Positions 21,245-33,200 of a DNA stretch of 64,000 nt are shown piece after piece. Both the position numbers and the translations under genes were made by a program. Source of the stretch: Bagarius yarrelli (lineage: Eukaryota; Chordata; Actinopteri; Siluriformes; Sisoridae); contig VCAZ01000251.1 in assembly GCA_005784505.1 (NCBI GenBank), positions 290,034-354,033 of the forward strand, given 5' to 3'. Numbering within the stretch: position 1 is the stretch's first letter; every line of letters starts with the position of its first letter. The notes under the pieces were generated by a model. It saw nothing but the letters and a program-made list of their open reading frames with translations, searched no databases and had not been told where the DNA came from.

Positions 21245-24200
21245 ATATGTATATGTGTTATTCCATATGTATATACCCATTATGTCATTCTTTGCCTGCT
21301 ATAACCGTATCATACTCATAGATACCAATAGATACCATATATACCATATATACCATATATACCCATATACCCCACTACTGCAACTTCTGTACGTTAATAT
21401 TTTCAATTTTATTATTGCTGTAGTACCGAGGCGTAAACAGACACATTAATATTGTTGTTGTTGCATTGTTTATTGATATAGTAATAAAATAATAATAATA
21501 ATAATAATAATAATATTAATAATAATAATAATAGGGTTCATAGAACTTTATTTAAACATAAAAATTTTAAATATACAGTATTACAACTGAATTATGAGGC
21601 ACATAGTTTTCAGAAAGCAGACTATCTGTCCTCGACTCCGGCATCGACTGCGGCGTCGCCCCAAGCTACCTACCAAGGCTCTAAAGACTGCATCCACCTT
21701 GGTAGGCAAAGTAAACGTCTCAGTAGGTCAGACAGGAACATGTCTGCATACCATAGCCATGTTACAGGCCTCCCAGGCAGACCTGCTGAGGGACCTGGAA
21801 GAAGCAGGGGGGGTAAATATCTCAAACTGCATCAGGCCACAGATTTGTCTTTTAGGCCAGAGCTGTGAACCGTTCTATGGCAACCATCACTGTGGAGTTA
21901 GTGACGCTACTGAAACTTGATGTGGGAAGTGGTGGCTCATGGTTAAGTTGTTGGACCACCAACCTGAAGGCTGTCGGTTCGATTCGCAGCTCGCAATCCT
22001 TTCATAACACTATTTTTTTTTTTTACGATTGCATTTTAAACACCGAAGCACAGAAGGTATCTTCCGGTAAACCCTGACGGATAAACGAAAACCAGTTTGT
22101 AAATATGTATTGCGTGACAAATATTTGAAAACACCTGGTATTCCACTTTTATTACTGTCATTAGGATTATCTGAGACGGCGCACAATAACCTGCTTCATC
22201 GCAGATTTGAACAACCGTAAAGTTTATGTACAAATCTTTCAAAATAAAGGGAAAAAAAATCATATGCAGTGTATTAACTATAAAACATAAAGCTGATCTT
22301 TACATAAACATAAATAGGCACCGAGCTGAGCTGCTATTTTATTAATCAAAGAATAACAATCTAACAACACAAATTTCTTAATTCTTAAACCGTCCATATA
22401 ATTTATGATTCTTTAATTGTTTTGCCCAGATTTACATTCGTTATAAGTTTTTGTTGCATTAAAGGAATTTTTGTAAATGTTTTCAGCTGTGGGTTGACAG
22501 ATCACAGGAGAAGAATAACAAGGCAAGTGCAGACATTTACTAATTAATTTAATTACAATAAAAACATATATATAATTATTATTCATTATATGTTGAAAAA
22601 TACAGGAGCTACAAAACGTACTATACTGTGTCTTTCCTCCGTAGGATGGAGTGCTCATTCGATCTAAAAGGAGATGGGTTCTGACTACCATCGAACTGGA
22701 AGAAGATCTTCCTGGACCTTACCCTAGAAAATTTACACAGGTACAGATTTTGGACATCATTTATATCAACTTAAATATCTAAAGATATCCAAAGGTGGGT
22801 GGAGCAGCCAAAAAATGTACATAAGTGTGAATACTTATATATAATGACTTGTTTAAAAAGTTCCTCCATTAACGAGAGTAATCAAGTCTGGAATGATGAG
22901 ATTCCTCCAGTTGTGAGTTTATTAGAGTTACTTTGGATCTGGAAGAGTTATTAACAATCACAGCTACATAAAATTCACCTAAATAAAAGAGTAAAAAGCA
23001 GTGTGTGTGTGTGAGATCTAGTAACTTACAGTAAGATTAAAGTGTCCGTAGTTACAGAATTAAAATCTAATAGATGTTATTATAAAACTGACTGTAAGAT
23101 GTTTTCTCAGGTTGGTGCTGGAGGTTCCTCTACACTGATATCATCAGTTGTTTTGATCACACAGATGTCATATTATGAAACTGTTGTTTTTTCTCCTCTT
23201 GGAGTGTGTAAACTGGTTGAATGTTGAGGTCATGTGTGTTCTTCTTCTTTTGCATCTTCAGTCCTTATTTTTGACAGTAGATGTGATCAGATTGCCAGGT
23301 TGGGAATTATCCTGCCCATTTGAGCGATTTTTTGATGATTTTTTTTGTGCAGGTACAAAAAATTGGGATCAATTTGACGGTTTGGAAACATGAACATTTT
23401 ATAGGTTAAATATTTAACAGAAGCCAAGTGTGAAAGGTGACACCAGAAATACAATAGGATTTCCGTTTTTTTCATGTTTATGGAATGGATAGTTTTAACT
23501 TTATCTGGCAACCCTGTTATCAGTCCGTTTGCATACTGTGGAAAAAAGTCCGGATAAAAAACAAAAGAAGCATAAACCAGAATTTATATAGTTGTTGTGT
23601 TTCCAATCTGGAGTCGACTGCAGGAGTCAACGCGTCTGAATGATGTCATGGTTACAGTGTTTTTATTGGACAGGTTGGAATATAGTGTGATTAGATTTTG
23701 GTATGTTTTGATAGGAACTCATAGTTTATGTAGCGAGTGTAACTTTTCGAATTAACTCAACTCCAGCAGCAGCAGTGTGTGTTATTGAGTTTTATTTTTT
23801 TGTTTGGTATTTCAGGAGTTATAATAAATATAATTTTGTCGGATGTATTGTAATAAGGGTGCCTTTAGTTTTCTAGTCACGCAGTTACACGTTCAGGAGG
23901 CACAGATTTGGACGGCGAGGGTGGGACATACCCTCTCAGTGCTATCAGGCTACAGTTAGCATTCTTCGACATGTTCGACTATCTAATTTTTTCCCTTTAT
24001 TTATCCAGTTGCACAACGATAAGTATCTGGATCGCCCCATCGTATTTAAAATCAGTGGCCAAGGAGTAACAGAGGAGCCGAAAGACTTGTTCAGCATTGA
24101 TAAAAATACTGGTGAACTTTATTTAAACAGACCCATAGACCGAGAAGCCTTCCATACACTCCGAGTAAGTATTCAGACCTGCATTACATTATTACTACAT

Positions 24201-27200
24201 TATTATTACTATTAATGTAATGAGTCCCTGGAGAACAAGTGTTTAGTCTCTCCCAGTCTGACTAACATAATCAGGGTTTCTATTCCTGGCCAGGGAACCT
24301 ACCCCAGGCAATGGGGCACAAAATAATGTTCTCCAGGTGTTTGAATAAATAAAGAAGAATTGCATCAGAAGAGGTGGGGGAGCTCAACGTGCTGCAACTT
24401 GAAAAAGCACCAATAAATTAAGAAAAAGGGTCTTTAAATACGCACTAAAAATAGTAACAGAAAGGGACCCCTGAAAGCAGGCTCAAGACGTTAAGGGTCC
24501 CAAGCAGAATTCTATTTGTGGCCCCGTCTGTGTCGCCAATATGACTAATTATTGTCAATCCTTAATTATTCATTTTTGTATAATTACCATCAAGGGTGTT
24601 GCGAAGTTAGGTGGAGTTAGGACAATTTTAGGGGCCCACACTCCTAATGTAATAGTGTGTTTGGTGTGGAATGGGTGTGGTAAAGGGCTCAACCACATAT
24701 TTTTCACAGTACACAAAATTGCGTGCAACGCCACTTAATTAGCATTGTCCTTTAGCATAACATATACAGAAAAAATGTAATCTCTCATGTAGTCTTGTGC
24801 GGCCCCCTGGTGGCCACGGGTGGCCCTAAGCAGCCGCTTAGTTTGCTTATGCCGGGGTGTCTAAACTCTCTAAACTGTTGTCCTGCAGAGTTTAGCTCCA
24901 ACTTGGTTCAACACACCTACCTGTAAGTTCTAGATTAGTTGGTTCAGGTTTGTTTGATTAGGGTTGGAGCTAAACTCTGTGTACTCCAGGACCGAGTTTG
25001 GACACCCCTGGCTTATGCCGCTGGCTCTGCCAAAAAATGACGATACACCTGGGACTTGTTTATTGTTTATTTTCTATTTGTCAGTCCTGTTACTAGTGAA
25101 CTGAACGGTTAGTTTTGCGTTTATTTTATCATCCTGATTGTATGGATATTATTAACCTTAATAATCTTACAACATACATCATTAACTGTGAAACGATAAA
25201 CAGGTCCCAGCCGGGTTTATCCTTTTTTTGGGGGGGTCCCCTTGAAAAATTTCCCTGTGTGTCTATGCTAGCTGCAGCACGTTTACATATTTGCAGCATG
25301 TTTGTTTTGCAGCAGTTACCGTACATTTGGTGTGCAACTTCATGACTCTGCGAGATGCTCATTAAATGTGTTCATTTTAAAGTTACAATTTTATTCTTTC
25401 AATTGTTTATTTTAAAAAAAAATGAATTAATAAAATATTGATAAAAATTGATAAAATAACAATAATTGTCTCATTACTTTATTTATAATTAGGTGATGTT
25501 TGATGTGCTGGACAAAGAAACTCTTGCGGTTGTTGACAAAACTTTGGCTTTCAATGTGGCCATAAAAGATAAGAACGATAATCCGCCTAAATTCATACCT
25601 GAGGTTTTAAACGTAAATGTTTCAGAGAACACAAAAGAAGGTAAGAACCGTACGCACACACTGAACCTTTCAGAGAGAATATTATACCATTTATACAACT
25701 TTTTACAACAAGCGATTATTGTGTTTCATATCTTGGCCAATTAAATCCTAAGCAATTTTGTGGTTTTCTTTTTTTCTTGGCTTTATGACATTTTTCTTAA
25801 TTTTCTTATCACTGCTTTTTCGATGCATTAGGCCAGTTACCATTTACGCTGCAAGTCAGAGACAGCGATGAAGAAGGCAATGATAACTCTCGCATCTCTA
25901 TCAGGATGGTGTCTCAGGAGCCGGCACTGCCTAAATTCTCTCTGGACATACCGGATTTAAAAGACAGCAAGATTGCAAAACTCACCTTTACCGGTTGCTT
26001 CGATTACGATGTGAGTGTAAACATGCACACGGTTTTATTATTGATGAATCACATACTTTTGATGGCTAGAATATTGTTATTAATTGTTTAATAGCAACAG
26101 TTGTACTTTGACTGTTAGCAACTGTTTAGATTAGAAAGTTTATCCACAATGCACCCACTGTCCCGGGGGAGACCCAGTGCGACTTTAAGTGTTTTTTGTG
26201 ATAATATTAAATGTTTATGTAAAGTTATTACAGTGCTCACACATAGACAAACTTTTTGCTTCTATGTACTTTAGAAAGTTAAATATTACAAACTGCTTGT
26301 TGAAGCACGGGATCACGGAACACCGCCACTCTCATCCACCGTGACTGTAAATATTCACATCACTGACTTCAACACTCATGCACCGGTGTTCACTGCTCCA
26401 GAGGTGAGGTTTTGTCGCCGTGTCTACCTTTACCAAGTACCCTATACTATTTCAGATTATACCGTGTGGCACAAACACGTCTCTGTGTAATTCATTACTA
26501 AATGACCAAATAACTCTGAAACTGTTCTGGAGAGATGAACCGCCATACTTCCCTAGGTTTTTTTCTCAGTTCATGTTCAAAGATGGGGTTCATCTTCCTC
26601 ACACCTCAAAAACTTAATTGTTTAATATACATTGCCTTGTAATAAAAAAATGATTTGTACAGTAACTAACAATGGTCCTATAAGTGAACCCTGAGGAACT
26701 CCTAAAACAACATTTACTTTATTTACTAAAATCAGTGCCTATAATTCCTTTAATACATAAAGAGCCTGTCAAATGCATATTTTATGTGTTAAAATGTCTG
26801 AAATGAGATAATTAAACACATTTTATTTCTACTGGTCCAGTTTAACGCTCAGGTAATGGAGATGCAAACCAATAAGGACATTTTAAGAATTCCTGTGCAA
26901 GACAAAGACACTCCTAACACTCCAGGAAGCAGAGCGGTGTTCACTATCCTGAAGGGTAACGAAAATGGCAACTATAGGATTGAGACAGACCCCCTTACCA
27001 ACGAAGGGGTGCTGTCTGTCATCAAGGTAGTAATGGGAAATTGTATATTACTTTTACAGACATTCACTTTTTAGATGAACGTGTGGATATTTATGCTTTT
27101 GTTCCACAGCCTAAAGATTATGAAGCTTCTACTCTAACCGAGCTGGAAATAGCGGTTGAGAACGAAGAGCCATTATTTTTATGTGTTGACGGAAAGCCAG

Positions 27201-30200
27201 TCAGTCCCACTTTAAAAAGGAACACCGCCAAAGTCGCTGTCAAGGTCATCGATGTAAACGACCCGCCCGTGTTTTCTAAAAATATTCAAACAGTTTTCAG
27301 GGTTGAGGAAGAAGAGCCGGGGGATGTGTTGTACATTCCGACAGTCACAGATGAGGATTCGGATGCAAATAAAATCAGGTAAAGATAGCAGGACATGAAG
27401 TTGATTTGTTTTAGCCCCAGTAACTGCAATTTTTTTTTAGATATTTTAAGGCTTTAATCTTTGAAGTTTAAACATTGAGAGCTTGATCTAACAGTTTATA
27501 CATAAGTTAAAAAAATTGTATGTTTTAAGGTATAAAACTGGTAGAAGATCCAGCTAACTGGGTGTCCATAGATCCACAGACAGGCAAGATTACCCTGGCA
27601 AAGAAGATGGACCGAGAGTCTCCATATGTCAAAGAAGACAACACCTACTCTGTTGTGATGCTCGCGATAGATGATGGTATGATTTTTGATGATTATACAT
27701 TTGCGGAATTTGGCAGACGACCTTATCCCTTTTATACAACTGAGCAATTGGAGGTTAAGGGCCTTGCTCAGGGAACCTGATAGCTACTATTAATAGGTGA
27801 AAATAGGTTTATAAATAATGCTTACTCTAGCAGCAGCATGTATAATAATAATAACAATAAAATAATAATAATAATAAATTCCTGAATTATGACCACTCTT
27901 CATCGTCTTGTTGTTTTTGTGGAACAGCGAAACCTCCTGCCACAGGTACAGGGACTCTGGTGATCAAGCTGGGGGATAAGAATGATAATGCACCGTATCT
28001 AACCTGCAATTCATCAGTGATTTGTGGAAACAAAGCTGACAGTGTGAAAGTTACAGCTAATGATGCAGATGATTTTCCATATGGCGGACCGTTCACTTAC
28101 AGCCTCGCTGAAAACGCCGATCCGGAGCTGAAAAGCATGTGGGCATTTGAGCAAAGAGGTAAGTAATTACTGAATAATAATGCTGTTGAAAATTTGCATC
28201 TAGTTGATCGAAAATAAAAAGTTGAAATAGTTTTTAATAAACGCCACCAGAGGGCAACCATGGCGATTTTACAGAAATTTAGATTACATTTATGACATCT
28301 GGCAGACGTCCTTATCCAAAGTGACTTACATTTATCTCTTTCATACAACTGGGAAATTGGGGGGTTAAGGGCCTTGCTCAGGGGCCCAGCAGTGGCAGGC
28401 GGTGGTGCTGGGAATTGAACCCCAACATTCCAATTAGCAGCCCAACAACTGGGCTACCACTTTCCTAACAAAGAAATTTGTTCTTATGTGGTTGCTTTCG
28501 TCCAAAATTACATACTTAATAAGTATGAAATATTTAAGTTAGTATTTACTTCCTGATCGTTCATTAAGTACGTTTAATACAGTATGAATCAGCTAGTATG
28601 AATAAAATTGAACTACATCCACCTTGATACTGTAACGTGACATACGACGTCACAACAGCGTAAATTTACCGCTGAATAATGTTTAACTTGGTTGATGATA
28701 AACAATTGCAGGTATTTAAAGCTACGTGAAAAGTTTTGCGTCGTCTCTCCAACGGGCTCATGGGATCCATCGTATGCACCCTTCAGAATCCAGGTGGAAG
28801 TAGTAGATCATCTGGAAACTTTTCACGTACTGTTTTTTCACAAGGATTTGGCTATACTACTCGATTCACATACTCGGTTTTGCATATATGCAATACACTT
28901 TACAATATGCAAGCATGCGGTTTTGGACAGAGTTTTTTATCAAAACGTTTATTGAACAGTACTGTTAAAAGCTAAATGTCAGGGATATGGGGGACTTTAC
29001 CCTGTCAGGCCACCAGAGGGCAATCATGGCAGTAATCTTTTGTTTTTCTTTGTGTTATGTGTTTAGTCATGTGTTCATCACCCCTGTCTTGTGATTGGTT
29101 TCCTGAATTGTGTATTTATATTCTTGTGTTTGAGTGGTGTTTGTCTTGCTTCTGTTAATATTGTTTGCCATGCTGTGTTTCTTGTTCAGCCAATGCGTAG
29201 TTCTTGCTTAAGTTACATCTAAAGTTGTTTTTATTTAAATAAATATCTACAATTGCATCTAAATAAATTCCCAACTAACATAAACTTCTACATTTCTTAA
29301 ATAACATAATTTTAATTGCTCAGATTTAATTGTACTAGTCTGTCATTTTGATTGTAACAATCCACATCTGCCTTGTTTCGCACTCAGTGTCTGAAACCTT
29401 TCTGATCAGTCTGAAGAGTCTGCCGTATGGGAATTACTCCGTTCCCCTGACGATTGCTGACCAACAGGGGGTGCAAAACACACGATGTCCTGCAAGTTGT
29501 GTGCTATGCGACTGTGGGAATGGGACTGTGTGTAAGGATTTACTACCTCGATTCACGACCCTCAATGGAGCGGCTATAGGAATTTTACTGGGAGCTCTGA
29601 TCTTGATGTTCTGTGAGTCTTTTCTTCTATATAAGGGGAAGTGGTGGCTCAAAGGTCTAAGGTGCTAAGTTGTTAATCGGAAGCCGGGGGGGGGGGGGGA
29701 AGTAAAAACTGGAAGGATATCCAGAGTCTGTATAATAAAAAATAAATTTTAACTATATTATAACTTATACTTGACATTTGTTTTATCCATCTGAGAACTT
29801 GAGGGTTGAGGGCCTCGCTCAGGGGTCTATTAGTGGCAGCTTGGTGGTCCTGGGAATTGAACCATTCAACTTTTAGTCCAACATTTTAATCACTGAGCTA
29901 CCACTTTTCTGTACATCAAAGGAAACAGACAAAACTGAAATGGTATTTCAGTCGAATCCTAATATAGCATCTAAATTCCACTCTGCTGGAAAACATCTCA
30001 GATGAACATCTAAACCTTTTTATTTTTATTTTAATGCAATAGCGACTCTTAATTAACTGCAATTATTGTTCTTTCCTTTTTTTAGTGCTGCTTTGCTTCT
30101 GCTTTAGCTGCGAATGTCAAAAAAAGAATTTCAAGGAGTGCCTGCAGCATGAAGGAAACCAAACCTTAATCACCTACAACGAGGAAGGAGGAGGTACAAA

Positions 30201-33200
30201 GTGTCAGGATTCCTTCCTGGTGCGTTTCCATTCAGTAAATCATCTTGTTTATTGTTATACGCTGTCGTATGTGCTGGCTGGCATGATGGAGTCTTTACAT
30301 GACAAATGAAACTGAGCCAAATTACCAATTTACATACGACTTACTTCTCGTAATTTCAACTTTATTCTTATATTAGTTTGACTTTATTCCTTAAAGAATA
30401 AACTTAGATTTTTACAGCTTTATTCTCAAAATTTAGACTTTATTCTTAAAATAGTTCAACATTATTATTGTAATTTTCACTATATTCCTAAACTATTTTG
30501 AATTTTTTATTTTGCTATGAATTTATTCTCGTAATTTTTTTCTCATATTGCTACGACTTTATTCTTCTATTTTTAAATTTATTCTCAAAATATTTCGACT
30601 TCATTATCGTGATGTCGACTTTATTCCCAAAATATTTAGACTTTGATCTCGTACTGCTACCACTTTATTCACGTAATTTTGACTTTATTCTAATACTATT
30701 TTAAATTCTTGTATTGCTTCAACTTTAAACTTGTAATTTCAACTTTATTTTCAAAACATTTTCACTTCATTGTTGTAGTTTCGACTTAAAATATGTCGAC
30801 TTTGATCTCGCATTGCGACGACTTTATTCTCATAATTTCGACTTTATTCTCAAAATATTTTAACTTTGTATCTCCGCGGCTTTCATTCTCGTAATTTCGA
30901 CTTTCTTCTTGTATTGCTGTGACTTTATAAGCAACGTTTCTACTTTATTTTCAAAGTATTACAACACTGAAATAGAAATTGTGACCGAACAGCTGTCATT
31001 ATATAGGGTAGAGAAACCATGGTTAAAAGATGGACTTTTTAACTCGGCAGATTCTTATTGGCTGATCGGACGATTACTCCAACTTTACCTTTTAATGATA
31101 ATGTAGCTAATCCGTGAACCAGAAAACACATTATTAAGGTAAATTACAGAATTGCTCCATTTACCATTTTGCATTCTTCCTTTAGCTTTTTCAGAACTAC
31201 ACCCAGGGTCCCACCGCTAATCATCCTGGGTTAAACGCTACACTCACACAGGTGTGTACTGCGTTTACGCATTCTTTAAATGCAGGTGTTTGCTGTATGC
31301 TCACAGATTATAGCTCACATTAAAACCCAACCCACTTAAATCCCATCTCTATTTTTCTCCTGAACGATAAATTTACCTTTGGTTATTTTTTGCTCTTTTT
31401 ATTTGAATAATTATGAACATTTTTTATTTTCCTTTTAATTGTGTGTAAAACATGCATGAAAATCCCGACCCAATATTAACTTAAGTGTAAATCATTACAA
31501 TTACAACATTCTACAGCTAATAATACAACATTATACAACAAATACTACAACACTATGCAACAATTACTACAACACTATACAACAACAGTGCACAACAAAT
31601 ATTACAACATTACACAACAACTACTACAACACTATACAACAAATACTACAACACTGTACAACAACACTATACAACTACTACAACACTGTACAACACTACA
31701 AACACTATACCAACACACTGTACAACTAAACACTATACATGCACAACAAATATTACATTACAAACAGCTACTATAACACTAACAAAATACTACAACACTG
31801 TACAACAAATACTACAACAGTATACAACAAATACTACAGCAGTATACAACAATACACAACAAATACTACAACACTATACAACAACGCTACTACAACAACA
31901 ATACTACAACACATGCACAAACACTATACAACACTATGCAAAACAAATTATACAACACTACAACAACAGTGCAACAAATATTATACAACATTCAACTACA
32001 CACAACTACTACAACACTACAAAATACTACTACAACAAACACACTACAGCAGTATACAACAAAACAATACTAACAAACAAACACAGATATACAATACAAA
32101 CACTAGACACTGTACAACAAATATTATAACAGCCCAACAATATGCAACAACAATATGTACACAAATATATACAAACACTACACATACACAAATATTAGAC
32201 AACAGCAATACTACAGCAATACAACTACACAATACTACACAAAAACACTTTTCTTTTCTTTCTTGTCTTTATTTAAATGGTTTTGTCCCTTTAGGTCCCC
32301 AATAGATTCAGTAGTCTAACTGATAAGAGGAACATCTATGCAGCGTCATCGGTGAGTATCAGCTATACTAAAGATTATCATCTATCACCTTAACCAGTTA
32401 CTAGCAAATAGTTTAAATAACTTACAAATTATACAGCGTCACCTGTCTGTCTCTCAGACTGTCTGTCTTTTAAGTGCAGAATTAGGCAGTTATAACACTG
32501 TACAGTTCCAGCTGGGAGTTTGTTAACTATCGATTCAGGTGTTTTTTTTTTCTTTTTTTGCTCTATTAAAGATTTAAAAAATAAAAAAAACAGTTTATTT
32601 TTTCCATTTTTGGTTGGTTTAATTATTAAAACCAACCAAAGACCATTTAACTTTAATATATATGTTAATGGGGGCGCTGTGGTGCCGTCCCCAGCAGAGA
32701 AATAAGCAATTATTATGTTAAATATTTATTGTAAATTTAGTATTGTATACCCGCTTATTCCCTACTTTGGGGTCACAGGGTTCTGCTGGAGATTTAGTAA
32801 CAAAATAAAAGTAGTAAGTTGTACTATTCCATTATTATCATTAACCTATAAAAAAGAAAGAAAAACTACACTGATTCCAAATTTCGTACCTGCAAATTCA
32901 AATTTGCAATAACTCAGATAGACGGGATAATTCCTTATCTGGCAACCCGTGCTGATCAAGTGTCCTGTTTGGCGAAATGGATGCGCAGAGGTTTGCAAAT
33001 AATATCGTAAAGTTTTTTTTATCCTACGTTTTCCATTAATCGAATATATTAATACATTTAAACTAATTAAATTAATGATTGCTATTAAGATTTAAAGAGA
33101 CTTTTAACCAGAACAAAAAATATTTTGGAACCAAATCACCTATCGTGACTTTAAGATGAACATTTTCAATATTTTAGCTAGCGATAATGTTACATCATCA

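Noticed and set aside
21594..21920. 108-codon ORF as a host gene
   Set aside because: Its recognisable part is DIRS gag-like, and the end is frameshifted.
31739..32305. 188-codon + open frame
   Set aside because: It is the ACTACAACA satellite read in a frame that happens to lack stops; Thr/Asn/Tyr only.
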